The position numbers and the translations under genes are program-made. A DNA stretch of 64,000 nucleotides from G963665925 sp050596425 (GTDB taxonomy: Bacteria > Bacillota > Clostridia > Peptostreptococcales > Acidaminobacteraceae). The notes beneath the pieces are model-generated. The model did not search any database. It saw only the letters and a program-made list of their open reading frames with translations, and had not been told where the DNA came from. This document shows, one piece after another, positions 1 to 9,273 of the stretch (within the stretch, counting starts at the first letter, position 1; every line of letters begins with the position of its first letter). Where the stretch lies: NCBI RefSeq assembly GCF_050596425.1, contig NZ_CP192292.1:620001-684000 (forward strand). The letters are read 5' to 3'.

Positions 1-732
1 TTGTGAATGGGCACCAAAGTGTTGTGCCATGTAGGAAATATCAAGCAGATCATCACCAAATCCCAGGTAGCCATTATAGACTTCAAACTGGCTGTGGCGG
101 CCTTTCAAATCTGCTTGGCACCCAAGAGCTTTAAATGAACCACCAATTTGATAGTCAAAGAATCGCACAGTTGCCCCTTCTTCCACTTGAAAATGTATAT
201 TGTCAAAAAACTCAGAGTCTGAGCTTAAATCCTGAAAGCGGACAATATCAAGGGTGCTTCCTGGTTCAGCTATAACACTTGTCACTCCATGGTGACGGGT
301 CTGGTGGGCATCTGCGTTTGTATAGCGTAAGACAACCGACATGCTGTGACCAGACTTGGCATGAATGAGGTTGCGTTCTGCCATAGCGGGTGTTTGTGAC
401 AGGTCATAGTTGATCTGTACTGGGTTTAGACGATCACTAGACTGGCTTGAAGTGATATGAAAGCCATTTCTGCTCTTTGCAGATGTGTGGCTAATAAAGG
501 CATCGCCTAGATGATTTTTGAAATTTTTTTCAGAAGCCAATAGCAGATCAAGTACAGCCCCGTTTCCATCTGGATCAAGGGGATGCATGTCTGTTTGGTT
601 GTCCTTATTTTCTATGGTAAAGGCTGCAGAAGATATGGTTCTGTTCAAAATATCTTCTGGTAGGGGGGCTCGTCTCCATTTGGGTAGAGCATGCCCCTCA
701 AAGCTCTTTTGATGTTCTGATTTATATGTCAT
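1..732 (-). CDS. sufD: SufD, Fe-S cluster assembly protein (N-terminal 244 residues, cut by window edge)
   Basis: The frame is open from the ATG at 732 to the window edge, so the C-terminal part is missing. The start follows AGGAGG and lies 9 bases after the sufB stop, making it third in a sufC-sufB-sufD operon. SufD pairs with SufB and the ATPase SufC to form the scaffold on which [Fe-S] clusters are built in the cytoplasm. The visible part has the divergent N-terminus of the family (KWRRAPLPEDIL near residue 18) followed by the start of the beta-helical core. The call leans on operon position as well as on weak sequence similarity to SufB. Confidence 0.85.
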   Translation of the reverse strand, partial: MTYKSEHQKSFEGHALPKWRRAPLPEDILNRTISSAAFTIENKDNQTDMHPLDPDGNGAVLDLLLASEKNFKNHLGDAFISHTSAKSRNGFHITSSQSSDRLNPVQINYDLSQTPAMAERNLIHAKSGHSMSVVLRYTNADAHQTRHHGVTSVIAEPGSTLDIVRFQDLSSDSEFFDNIHFQVEEGATVRFFDYQIGGSFKALGCQADLKGRHSQFEVYNGYLGFGDDLLDISYMAQHFGAHSQ

Positions 733-741
733 GGGGGCCTC

Positions 742-2148
742 CTATCCTATTGTGCCTTCAAGTTCAATCTCTATAAGTTTATTGAGTTCCACAGCGTACT
801 CTAGCGGAAGTTCTTTAGTAATGGGTTCCACAAAACCTCTAACGATCATGGCGCGGGCTTCATCTTCTGGAATGCCCCTGGACATCAGGTAGAAAATGGC
901 TTCATCGCTAATGCGTCCTATCCGGGCCTCATGTCCAATATCGACTTGGTCATTATCCACTTCAATGATTGGAAGGGTATCAGATTTTGACGCACTATCA
1001 AGCATAAGAGATTCGCAGTTGACAGTCGATTTAATGCCAGTTGCATTTTTTGTCACACGAAGAAGACCACGGTAGAAGGCGTGACCTCCGCCTTTTGAAA
1101 TAGATTTTGAATGGACTGTGGAACTTGTGTTTGGCGCTGAGTGAACCACCTTTGTGCCAGTGTCAAGATATTGGCCTTCGGCTGCGAAGGTTATGCCGGT
1201 AAATTCTGAGGATGCGCCTTCGCCTCTAAGTATGCTCATTGGATAAAGCATGGAAACCTTGGAACCAAATGAGCCAGAAACCCATTCAATACGGCCTCGT
1301 GCATCAACAACGCAGCGCTTTGTGTTGAGGTTATACATGTTTCTTGACCAGTTTTCGATGGTAGAGTAGCGTAGGGTGGCGTCATCTTTAACAAAGAGTT
1401 CGACAGCCCCAGCATGGATATTTTGAACACCGTATTTTGGTGCTGAGCACCCTTCAATAAAGTGAAGTTTTGCCCCTTTCTCTACAACGATCATGGTGTG
1501 TTCAAACTGACCAGCGCCTTTTGCATTGAGCCTAAAATAGGACTGAAGGGGAATATCAACTTGAACCCCTTCTGGAACGTAAACAAAGGAGCCACCTGAC
1601 CAAACTGCTCCATGTAGGGCAGCAAACTTGTGATCGTTTGGTCTAATAAGTGTCATAAAGTACTTTTTAACAATGTCTTCGTGGGTTTTAAGGGCTGTGT
1701 CCATATCTAGGTATACGACGCCTTGTTCACGAAGTTCATCCTGGAGGGAGTGGTAAACAACTTCCGAATCATACTGGGCTCCAACACCAGCTAAGGACTC
1801 TCTTTCAGCTTCTGGAATCCCCAGTCTGTCGAAGGTCTCCTTGATGTCATCGGGAACGTCGTCCCAAGTGGTTGACAGGTTGGCATCTGGTCTCACATAG
1901 TGGACAATGTTGTCTACATCAAGATCAGACAGATCTGCGCCCCACATGGGGATGGGTTTTGAATTGTATATCTCCAGCGATTTCAAGCGAAAATCCGTCA
2001 TCCACTCTGGTTCATTTTTTTCCCTAGATATTTCACGAATGATGTCTTCTGTTAAGCCCTTATCGGTCTTAAATGTGTGCCGTTCTTCATTGACGATGTC
2101 ATAGACACCGCGGTCAATATCAGCAATTTGTGATTTTTGTCTGCTCAT
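742..2148 (-). CDS. sufB: SufB, Fe-S cluster scaffold subunit
   Basis: This 468-residue protein has the usual SufB length and is the core of the SufBCD scaffold that assembles [4Fe-4S] clusters. Recognisable family stretches include VPEGVQVDIPLQSYFR, the GCSAPKY segment, GGHAFYRGLL and the C-terminal ARIGRISDEAIFYLMSRGI. Its ATG overlaps the sufC stop by one base (TAATG), so translation is probably coupled to sufC; no strong separate ribosome site is seen. In anaerobic Firmicutes sufCBD is commonly the main Fe-S system, and this window encodes many Fe-S clients, including the Por complex, QueG and the aldo-keto reductase. Confidence 0.97.
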   Translation of the reverse strand: MSRQKSQIADIDRGVYDIVNEERHTFKTDKGLTEDIIREISREKNEPEWMTDFRLKSLEIYNSKPIPMWGADLSDLDVDNIVHYVRPDANLSTTWDDVPDDIKETFDRLGIPEAERESLAGVGAQYDSEVVYHSLQDELREQGVVYLDMDTALKTHEDIVKKYFMTLIRPNDHKFAALHGAVWSGGSFVYVPEGVQVDIPLQSYFRLNAKGAGQFEHTMIVVEKGAKLHFIEGCSAPKYGVQNIHAGAVELFVKDDATLRYSTIENWSRNMYNLNTKRCVVDARGRIEWVSGSFGSKVSMLYPMSILRGEGASSEFTGITFAAEGQYLDTGTKVVHSAPNTSSTVHSKSISKGGGHAFYRGLLRVTKNATGIKSTVNCESLMLDSASKSDTLPIIEVDNDQVDIGHEARIGRISDEAIFYLMSRGIPEDEARAMIVRGFVEPITKELPLEYAVELNKLIEIELEGTIG

Positions 2149-2900
2149 TAGGCCACCACATTTCCCTTGATGGACTCATAACCGTCTTTTTCAATACGGT
2201 CAGCAAGCGAAGCATCTCCACTGAGTACAATTTTGCCGTCAACCATAATGTGGACATGGTCAGGCTTGATGTACTGAAGAATTTTGTTGTAGTGGGTGAT
2301 GACAAGCACAGCATTTTCAGGGCTTGAAAATGCCTGAACTTTCTCATAAACCGTACGAATGGCATCCACATCAAGCCCTGAGTCTGTTTCGTCAAGAATG
2401 GCCAGTTTGGGGTTTAGCATAGTCATTTGAAGCATTTCGTTTTTCTTTTTTTCACCACCGCTAAAGCCTTGATTCAAGGACCGAGATGCAGCGTCCCTTG
2501 GCAGACCAAGTTTGATAATATGGCCGTCAAGCTCTGCTTTCATGGAAAACATGGAAGGCTTTTGGCCATTGTTTTTTTCTGTAAGAGCCTGTCTAATAAA
2601 ACCTTCAACAGACACACCTGGAATAACTTGCGGGTACTGGAAGGATAAAAAAAGTCCAGCACGTGCACGTTCATCCACCTTCATTTGCAGCAAGTTTTCT
2701 CCGCTGAATGTGGCGTCACCTGAAACCACCTCATGTTCAGGGTGTCCCATAAGTACATTGGCTAGGGTTGATTTTCCCGCACCATTTGGGCCCATTATGA
2801 CATGTATTTCGCCAGGTTTAATGTCAAGATTGACGCCTTTAAGAATATTTTTTCCTTCCACTGATGAGTGGAGCTGATTGATTTTAAGAATGTGTTCCAT
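2148..2900 (-). CDS. sufC: SufC, ABC-type ATPase of the SufBCD complex
   Basis: A soluble ABC ATPase of 250 residues that powers conformational change of SufB/SufD. Walker A is GPNGAGKST (residues 37-45), the signature region is FSGGEKKK, and Walker B runs into LAILDETDSGLD. An upstream in-frame start exists, but the ATG at 2900 follows GAGGAGG at a proper distance and gives the typical MEHILKI N-terminus, so it is preferred. It is the first gene of the minus-strand suf operon; sufS and sufU are not visible and may lie beyond the left edge. Confidence 0.96.
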   Translation of the reverse strand: MEHILKINQLHSSVEGKNILKGVNLDIKPGEIHVIMGPNGAGKSTLANVLMGHPEHEVVSGDATFSGENLLQMKVDERARAGLFLSFQYPQVIPGVSVEGFIRQALTEKNNGQKPSMFSMKAELDGHIIKLGLPRDAASRSLNQGFSGGEKKKNEMLQMTMLNPKLAILDETDSGLDVDAIRTVYEKVQAFSSPENAVLVITHYNKILQYIKPDHVHIMVDGKIVLSGDASLADRIEKDGYESIKGNVVA

Positions 2901-3110
2901 ATTGAGCCTCCTCAATTCCTAGTAAAATGATCGGAATTACATGTCCATTCTACAAAAGTACACTAAAAAGGTCAACAATATGAAGAAAATAAAAAATATT
3001 TATAGATAGAATATAGTATTTGATTCTTAATATTTATACACGGTATAGCGGGGGTGTTATTTTACAAGTCGCTCAGACTAAGCAAATGATCGAATATCAA
3101 ATGGTTGTAT
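2901..3110. other. suf upstream intergenic region
   Basis: AT-rich DNA upstream of sufC and downstream of the minus-strand glycosyltransferase. It must hold the suf promoter, but no operator, T-box or riboswitch-like structure was recognised. Its right part contains a degenerate copy of the dispersed hairpin element described elsewhere. Confidence 0.5.
3020..3077. repeat. Degenerate copy of dispersed hairpin element (3' half)
   Basis: GGTATAGCGGGGGTG followed by TTATTTTACAAGTCGCTCA matches the right half of the element at 20521-20638 (GGTATAGCAAGGGTG, then TATTTTGCAAGTCGCTCA), with about 10 bases missing between the two blocks. No matching left half is evident, so this copy looks truncated or decayed. 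Confidence 0.6.
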
Positions 3111-3158
3111 ATAAAAAAAATTTCCCTTGGAATAGAGTTTTATATTCCAAGGGAAATT
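3111..3158 (-). terminator. Rho-independent terminator of the minus-strand glycosyltransferase gene
   Basis: A perfect 16-bp stem (3119-3134 with 3143-3158) and an 8-base loop are followed, read on the minus strand, by eight T residues. It lies 27 bases after the stop of the gene at 3185-4282. Confidence 0.95.
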
Positions 3159-3184
3159 GAAAGAAAACATATTTTAGAAAGCGA

Positions 3185-4282
3185 TCACGAAAGCAAATCT
3201 TCTATGGATTTAGTGACCATTTCAAGAGAATGGTTACGGGAAATATATTCTATTTCCTTTTTCATGCCTTCAAGCCTTATTGGGTGATCCATTAAGTAAG
3301 TTACAATCTTGCTGATGCGTTTCACATCACGGACTTCCACTGCAATATTGACAAGGGTGAGAAAATCGAGGTTTTCAGCCTCTTGTCCAGGAATAAAATA
3401 AGGCACAATCATTGGAAGCTTTTTTATGAGGGACTCTGAAACGGTTAGTCCCCCAGGCTTTGTCACAATGACATCAGAAAGCTCCATAAGCTCATGTATA
3501 TTGTCTGTAAAACCAAGCACCTCAATATCAAGTCTGGAATTTGAAAGCTCAACAAGCTTATCAAGCTCTGTCTTTAATGTCTTATTGGTTCCACAAACAA
3601 CATAGAGTTTCATGTCTCGGTCCATATTGAGAAGATTTAAGAAAGCCTTTTTCATAGGGTCAAGCCCCATACTGCCCCCCATGAGTAAGACTGTAAATGG
3701 TGCATCAGCAGGTTTGACCACACCAGATGGCTTGTAGAACTTCGGATGGATGGGGATTCCTAAGTTCTTGATACGGTCCTGATCAATGCCTTTTTCCATA
3801 AGGCTTTCATTGGTAAAATCACTGCCTGTTATGTATAGGTCAACTTCCTTGCTCACATAGGCATAGTGGGCTTCAAAATCTGTTACAACCGATATGAATG
3901 GGCCCTTGTAATGTCCTTTGACCTTCAGTCGGTTAAAGACGCTGACTGCAAAGGTATGGGTGCCAATGATAAGGTCAGGTTCATAGCTTAAAACAAGCTG
4001 TTTGGCTCGTCTGTATTCAGCGGCGACAACCATTTTAGCAAATCGACCATGGATCCATTCACGGTTACTCATATTGTATAGTCTGCCGTAAGTTTCAGGA
4101 AACTTGCTGGCAAGAACATCATACCCATCTTCAACGAGCATTTCTAAAATTTTGCTTTGTTCTCTGATAAAATCCACACGTTTCACTTCATGTCCTCGGC
4201 TTGCCAGTTGAGCTTCAAGTGTTTTTGCCACTTGGTTATGACCCGCCCCCGTTGAAGCTGTAAGTATTAAGATTTTCTTCAT
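3185..4282 (-). CDS. MGDG synthase / processive diacylglycerol glucosyltransferase-like protein (GT28)
   Basis: This 365-residue protein has the N-terminal MGDG-synthase motif ILTASTGAGHNQVAKTL (residues 5-21) and the C-terminal glycosyltransferase-28 nucleotide-sugar motif VTKPGGLTVSE, followed by PGQEAENLDFL. Family members (for example B. subtilis UgtP) transfer glucose or galactose from a UDP-sugar to diacylglycerol at the inner membrane face, making glycolipids and lipoteichoic-acid anchors. Start: ATG at 4282 after AAGGAG. It is one of three paralogues in the window, the others being at 24271 and 25424. The sugar and acceptor cannot be read from sequence. Confidence 0.85.
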   Translation of the reverse strand: MKKILILTASTGAGHNQVAKTLEAQLASRGHEVKRVDFIREQSKILEMLVEDGYDVLASKFPETYGRLYNMSNREWIHGRFAKMVVAAEYRRAKQLVLSYEPDLIIGTHTFAVSVFNRLKVKGHYKGPFISVVTDFEAHYAYVSKEVDLYITGSDFTNESLMEKGIDQDRIKNLGIPIHPKFYKPSGVVKPADAPFTVLLMGGSMGLDPMKKAFLNLLNMDRDMKLYVVCGTNKTLKTELDKLVELSNSRLDIEVLGFTDNIHELMELSDVIVTKPGGLTVSESLIKKLPMIVPYFIPGQEAENLDFLTLVNIAVEVRDVKRISKIVTYLMDHPIRLEGMKKEIEYISRNHSLEMVTKSIEDLLS

Positions 4283-4363
4283 TGGATTTTCTCCTTACCC
4301 CCAAATGAAATAGTTTACTTCATTATTATTTTACACAGTGCACAAGGATTTGTCACAGTTTTA

Positions 4364-6037
4364 TCATGAGTGAATCTCTTCCCATGTGGTTCGTAGAGCA
4401 TGTTTCCAAAACGGTATAAGAATGACGAATAGGATCAAAAAAACGATGTAATCAATGAGTGGTGTGCTAAATTTAATGAGCAAGAGGTGGAGACCTCCTA
4501 ATAATCCGGTGCAGACCATGCCTGCGAGTGATCCTTTCATGTGGCCATCTTGTGTGACCTGAAAGCTTCTTGAAAAAGGAAGGCTGGTCCCGTTGAGCAT
4601 GGAAATAATAAGAACCATATAAATGGTGTTGATAAAAGCTATGCCCATATGGGGAACAACACGAATTCCAGCGAGGATCACCATTAAAACAGCGGTTATA
4701 AAGAATGGTGGCACACCAAATTTTATTATGGCACTTTTATAAGTCCCAGAAATGATTGGATAAGGGTCCTCAATAGGGAGGACTTTGTAAAGCCAAGCCC
4801 CTTTATAATACTTACTTCGGCCAACGAAAATAAAGACCGATGGCAAAATAAGGACTGAAAAATAGATCCAAAGATACTGGTTAGATGTTCTAAATGATTC
4901 AAGGGCCTGAGAAATTCCGCCCGTGTCACTGACCAGTGTTGCCCCAAGTATGAAGGGGAAGACAATGGACAGGGCCATGGAAGGGTAGACCTTTTGCTTG
5001 AGTTCTCTTTCACTGCTGAGCATTCTGTATCCAAATTGGAAGGCTGCCTGTTCATCTTTGCTGCGACAGAAAATTTTTGATAGTTTTTTTACCCGAACTT
5101 GCCTGCGGTTGTAAGCTTTAGATGCATGTTTGTCACTTGTGTTGAGTTTTACAAGGTTGGCCTCAAACAGTGGCGTGATCACCTTAAAATGCAAGATGAT
5201 GAAAACCAAAGGAAGACAAACCCCCAGTATTGCCAGGAGGATATAAAGGAATCCACTTTGTCCTGACAGGAGGGCAAAGGGAGCCGCAAACCAAGTCGGA
5301 GGCAGTAAAATAGTCCACCACTTAGGTGTGAACTGGACATGAACGTTTGAAAACTCAAACATCCTTGCAACAACTTGATACCCAAGTGTCATGGCAACAG
5401 TCAGCATAATTTGAATGGAGCTGATTAAATCCTTAAGTTTTTCTCCATCAAATTTCTTCAGAACCAAAACATACATAAGCGATGTTAGAAAAATGACCAC
5501 CATGACCATGAAAACAAGCATTAAAAGAAGCAGCAGTCCCATGAGAATGCCTTCGCTATATGCTATGCCAATCAGGGGAATGAAATTCAAGCTGCCTGTT
5601 ATAAGACTTAGGTAAATGCAAATATGGACAAGCTTTGCTGCAGATAAGGTTCTGGAATCTACAGGAAAGGCCATGAGTATGTTCTTATCACGAATGTCGA
5701 GTAGGACGCTGGAAAAATCAGAAATCATTGTGGACATGATTAGGAACATAGATATGCCCATGATGATTGAAATTTTACTAAAAATGGGGATGGGGATGAA
5801 AGCCATAATTCCGGGCATAACACTGAATAGGGCATACATCCATAAAGACTTAAGCATATTGTTGCCCTGCCCGGTGTCATCTTTCCCCTTTTTATTATTT
5901 TGGATGGCGGTTGGAATACGCCTTGAATCCATGATCAGTTTTAGGTTCAAAATTTTGCGCATGGTCCCGTAATCAATGCCCATTCTAGTAAAGACCCACT
6001 GAAATCTATCAATGAGTTTGAGGGATCGAAACTCCAT
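4364..6037 (-). CDS. ABC transporter permease, large multi-spanning membrane protein
   Basis: A 557-residue integral membrane protein with roughly twelve hydrophobic segments and a basic cytoplasmic stretch near residues 300-325 (NRRQVRVKKLSKIF). Its ATG overlaps the stop of the upstream ATPase gene by one base (TAATG) and follows GGAGGT, so the two form an exporter operon. It resembles the large ABC-2-like permeases of Firmicutes that pair with EcsA/YhaQ-type ATPases. The substrate is unknown; lipid, peptide or toxin export are all possible. No extracytoplasmic substrate-binding protein is encoded, which fits an exporter. Confidence 0.75.
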   Translation of the reverse strand: MEFRSLKLIDRFQWVFTRMGIDYGTMRKILNLKLIMDSRRIPTAIQNNKKGKDDTGQGNNMLKSLWMYALFSVMPGIMAFIPIPIFSKISIIMGISMFLIMSTMISDFSSVLLDIRDKNILMAFPVDSRTLSAAKLVHICIYLSLITGSLNFIPLIGIAYSEGILMGLLLLLMLVFMVMVVIFLTSLMYVLVLKKFDGEKLKDLISSIQIMLTVAMTLGYQVVARMFEFSNVHVQFTPKWWTILLPPTWFAAPFALLSGQSGFLYILLAILGVCLPLVFIILHFKVITPLFEANLVKLNTSDKHASKAYNRRQVRVKKLSKIFCRSKDEQAAFQFGYRMLSSERELKQKVYPSMALSIVFPFILGATLVSDTGGISQALESFRTSNQYLWIYFSVLILPSVFIFVGRSKYYKGAWLYKVLPIEDPYPIISGTYKSAIIKFGVPPFFITAVLMVILAGIRVVPHMGIAFINTIYMVLIISMLNGTSLPFSRSFQVTQDGHMKGSLAGMVCTGLLGGLHLLLIKFSTPLIDYIVFLILFVILIPFWKHALRTTWEEIHS

Positions 6038-6822
6038 TAAGAAGACCTCCGTTCCAAGATGTTCACAAATTTCTCAGCGATTTCTGCATGCTCGGTGAAG
6101 CCGGTGAGCTGATTGAAAATATCTTGTAGACTGCCTTCTGCATTTTGTGCCCTGAGGTCTTTGAATGTACCATCGGCCACGATTTCGCCAGAAGACAAGA
6201 GTAGAATTCTATCTGATATTTTCTCAACCACTTCCATAATGTGCGATGAGTAAAAGATGGTCTTGCCTCGGGCTTTAAGGCGGGCGAGAATTTCCTTAAA
6301 TACCATGACACTGTTAGCATCCAGGCCACTAAGGGGTTCATCAAGAAAGAGAATATCAGGGTCGTGAATCATTGCGGCGATGATCAATAATTTTTGTCGC
6401 ATCCCCTTGGAAAATGAAGAAATACGGCTATGATAACTGTCCGAAATGTCGAATAGGTCAAGAAGACCCAGAGCTTTTTCATCGATTGACTCTGATGTAA
6501 GACCATACATGCCCCCTACAAATTCAAGGTACTCACTGGCTGTCAGGTTTTCATAAACTTCAGACTGTTCAGGGACATATCCGATTCGATTTTTATAGGA
6601 CCAGTCTCCTTTTTCAAGGGGCTGTCCAAAAATTTCAATATGGCCGGCATCTTTTTCAAGCATACCAAGAAAAATTTTAACAGTTGTGCTTTTTCCAGCA
6701 CCATTTGGACCAATGTATCCAATAATTTGACCTGGGTAAACTTTAAAGTGTATGTCTTTTAAGACGACCTTGTCATCGAAAGACTTTTTCAGTCCTTGTA
6801 CTTGTAGAACGGGTTCAGTCAT
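6037..6822 (-). CDS. ABC transporter ATP-binding protein (exporter type)
   Basis: A 261-residue ABC ATPase with Walker A GPNGAGKST (near residues 38-46), a Q-loop at GYVPEQSEVYENLTASEYL, signature FSKGMRQK and Walker B ILFLDEPLSGLD, then the H-loop SSHIMEVVE. The QS(E/D) Q-loop pattern and KGMRQ signature are typical of CcmA/EcsA-like exporter ATPases. ATG at 6822 follows GAGGTGA. It is co-translated with the permease immediately downstream. Confidence 0.92.
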   Translation of the reverse strand: MTEPVLQVQGLKKSFDDKVVLKDIHFKVYPGQIIGYIGPNGAGKSTTVKIFLGMLEKDAGHIEIFGQPLEKGDWSYKNRIGYVPEQSEVYENLTASEYLEFVGGMYGLTSESIDEKALGLLDLFDISDSYHSRISSFSKGMRQKLLIIAAMIHDPDILFLDEPLSGLDANSVMVFKEILARLKARGKTIFYSSHIMEVVEKISDRILLLSSGEIVADGTFKDLRAQNAEGSLQDIFNQLTGFTEHAEIAEKFVNILERRSS

Positions 6823-7119
6823 AGTATCACCTCTTATTTAGACTGCTGGAGGACTTGTAAATAGACATTTGAGTCTCCACCTTTGTAAACGAGAAAAAGT
6901 TTATAGCACTTTATAAAAATTAGAAAATGAATCCAGAAAATATAATAATCTTTTGGAATATTATAACATTCATAAAGGGGCTTCAAGATTAAAAAAAGAT
7001 TAATTAGATGGATAAGGAATTGGCCACTTAATAATGTGCAGACATTCATCGGTATATGATCCAATTGCGCGAAACAGGTGGGTTCAGTATAATGAGGGTA
7101 TGGCAAAGGAGGAGAACGC

Positions 7120-8373
7120 ATGCGGTATCAATCAGTAGAATACATTATGGACCAACTGGATATTGAAGTGTTTTCCGTATCGGATGTTGGAAACAACCAA
7201 GGTTTAAGTGATATTTATGATAGAAGAGCAGCCTCTGGCGATTTGTCGGGTTTTGAACCCCAAAAAGATTTTAGGTGCACGCCCAAAGAAGCGCTAAAAG
7301 GGGCAAAAACAGTTATAGCTATAGCTGTGCCCTATGGTATAAAAAACAGATGGACGTCTGGAACCCCTAGAGGCTTTGTAACAAATATGGCTTGGGAGTT
7401 TGACTATCATAATGTGGTGAAAAATAAATTAGATCAAATAAAAGAAGCCTTGCTACAGAATCATCCGGATGCCAATTTTCTCACAGCAGTCGATACGGGT
7501 CCAATCAATGATAGAATGACGGCATATGGTTCCGGCCTTGGATGGATTGGTCGAAACCAATTTATAATAGATGAAAGGGTCGGGAGTGGCTTTTACATAG
7601 GACTTATAATAAGTGATTTCAAGGTGGAAGGGGCCAAGCCTTGGCGAGAAAACTTTGAGTCGAAATGTGGAAATTGTAGAAAATGTCAGTCTTCTTGTCC
7701 AGCCAATGCTCTGACTGGAGAGTATGACTTTCATGGGCAAAGATGCATATCCTCTTTGACACAGTTCAAAAGGGATTTGACCTATGATGAACGCTACCGC
7801 ATAGGCAGAAATCTTTATGGTTGTGATATTTGTCAGTGGGCCTGCCCCCATAACAATCAAGTATCAAAGATTCCAGAAGACTTAACACGCAGGACTATAA
7901 ACACTGTGGATCCATTTGAAATACTAGGGCATAGCAATAAATCATTCAAGCGGGAATATGGACATATGGGCTTTGCTTGGCGAGGGTTGAAAATTTATAA
8001 AAGAAATGCCCTCATTGTGATTGGAAATGACAGACAAGCCAAGGACTTTGACCGGGTTAGGGATATGCTTCTATCCTTACCAAGTGGACTTGAAAGCTAT
8101 GGCCTTTATGCCATGATGATGATTAGCCCTCAAAAAACAAAGGATTATTTAGAAGATAAGGCTCTTAAACAAAAACGTTCAAATTCTGTTCCTTCAGAAA
8201 ATATAACCATTAAAGTAGAAAACACTGAAGCTGATCATAAAAATAATGATAAGGCAGTAAAGAATGAAATACAGTGTCTCCTAGATGAATTCAAACTTAT
8301 TGAAGAATGGATGCGCTATAAGTTCCGAAATCTAGATACTTCTGAAAAAGAAAAGTGGCTGATTAAAAAGTAA
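7120..8373 (+). CDS. queG: Epoxyqueuosine reductase QueG
   Basis: QueG is the cobalamin-dependent enzyme that reduces epoxyqueuosine to queuosine at tRNA position 34. The protein has 417 residues; the first [4Fe-4S] motif is CGNCRKCQSSCP, starting at Cys183, and the second is CDICQWACPHN. The family motif DTGPINDR and the GLGWIGRNQ segment are both present. The N-terminal two thirds match the family, while the last 90 residues are charged and low in similarity. ATG at 7120 follows GGAGGAG. It is divergent from the ABC operon, with a 297-base AT-rich gap in which no structured element was recognised. Confidence 0.93.
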   Translation: MRYQSVEYIMDQLDIEVFSVSDVGNNQGLSDIYDRRAASGDLSGFEPQKDFRCTPKEALKGAKTVIAIAVPYGIKNRWTSGTPRGFVTNMAWEFDYHNVVKNKLDQIKEALLQNHPDANFLTAVDTGPINDRMTAYGSGLGWIGRNQFIIDERVGSGFYIGLIISDFKVEGAKPWRENFESKCGNCRKCQSSCPANALTGEYDFHGQRCISSLTQFKRDLTYDERYRIGRNLYGCDICQWACPHNNQVSKIPEDLTRRTINTVDPFEILGHSNKSFKREYGHMGFAWRGLKIYKRNALIVIGNDRQAKDFDRVRDMLLSLPSGLESYGLYAMMMISPQKTKDYLEDKALKQKRSNSVPSENITIKVENTEADHKNNDKAVKNEIQCLLDEFKLIEEWMRYKFRNLDTSEKEKWLIKK

Positions 8374-8518
8374 TCAGGACTTATAAATCATAGGTGGTTT
8401 GTTTGGAGATTGATTGGTTTGAAAATAAGACTTGCTTTACAAGATAGAGGGTCAAAATATTTTTGATGTGATTTTGTAAATTGCTCAGATAAAAAACAAA
8501 ATATAGAGGGTGAGACAT

Positions 8519-9073
8519 ATGAAAGATGTGAACCTGCTTTTGGCAGGCAACTTAAGAAAAATAAGGGAAGAAAGAAATCTGTCTCTAGGACAACTGGCAG
8601 ACCTTTCTGGGGTCAGCAAGTCAATGCTTGGGCAAATAGAAAGAGGGGAAGCCAATCCATCCATCGGTACAATATGGAAGATAGCCAATGGTCTGCGGGT
8701 GTCTTTTACATCCTTATTAAATGAAGAAAATCAGCCGGTGAAAATTGTTCACAAGTCAGATACGCACATGGTGGCCCAAGAAGACGATAAGTTCAGACTC
8801 TATTCTTATGTGCCTTTTGATCCAAAACACAAGTTTGAGCTGTATACTGTGGAGCTTGAAGTGGGATGCTTTCGTGAGTCTGATGCCCACGTAAGTGGTG
8901 TTGAAGAATATCTTCTTGTACATGGAGGGGATATTGAGGTGGAAATAAATGGGCAGACCTATAAGCTGACAAGTGGAGATGCCATGACCTTTGTGTCTGA
9001 TGCTATTCATACGTATAGAAACATTGGCGAAGAATTTGCCAGTGCAACAATTGTGCTTTACTACCCAGAGTGA
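8519..9073 (+). CDS. XRE-family HTH regulator with C-terminal cupin
   Basis: A 184-residue cytoplasmic regulator. Residues 7-62 form a Cro/C1-type helix-turn-helix (LSLGQLADLSGVSKSMLGQIERGEANPS) and residues 105-184 form a cupin barrel likely to sense a small metabolite. The start chosen is the ATG at 8519, spaced correctly from GAGGGTGA; an in-frame GTG at 8510 overlaps that site. It lies directly upstream of kbl, whose promoter holds a palindrome, so it is a good candidate regulator of kbl; that link is inferred. XRE-cupin proteins commonly control amino-acid and polyamine genes. Confidence 0.88.
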   Translation: MKDVNLLLAGNLRKIREERNLSLGQLADLSGVSKSMLGQIERGEANPSIGTIWKIANGLRVSFTSLLNEENQPVKIVHKSDTHMVAQEDDKFRLYSYVPFDPKHKFELYTVELEVGCFRESDAHVSGVEEYLLVHGGDIEVEINGQTYKLTSGDAMTFVSDAIHTYRNIGEEFASATIVLYYPE

Positions 9074-9141
9074 TTGCAATAACTGAATGTTAGATCTATT
9101 ATGCAAGGTGTTGAAAAATCATGCAAAAAGTCTAAAAGTCT

Positions 9142-9172
9142 GGTGTACAGTATAGTGCACCTGTGGTACAAT
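9142..9172 (+). promoter_or_regulatory. kbl promoter with embedded palindromic operator
   Basis: TGTACA (9144-9149), a 17-base spacer and TACAAT (9167-9172) make a sigma-A-like promoter. The inverted repeat GGTGTAC-n6-GTGCACC (9142-9148 with 9155-9161) covers the -35 box and most of the spacer. A repressor bound here would block RNA polymerase. The XRE-cupin gene just upstream is the obvious candidate. Confidence 0.6.
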
Positions 9173-9273
9173 ATAAGCGAATATCGAGGAAAACGTTGTT
9201 AGAGGTCATTGGCCTTTAACATTAAATAGGAATTGAAGTGACTTACACTTTATGTTGAATGGAGGATGGAAAC

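Noticed and set aside
518..712. 64-codon plus-strand frame inside sufD
   Set aside because: The minus strand encodes SufD here, with a proper start at 732.
8466..8487. Further copy of the dispersed element (ATTTTGTAAATTGCTCAG)
   Set aside because: It resembles the right end, but only over a short stretch with several mismatches and no nearby stem.
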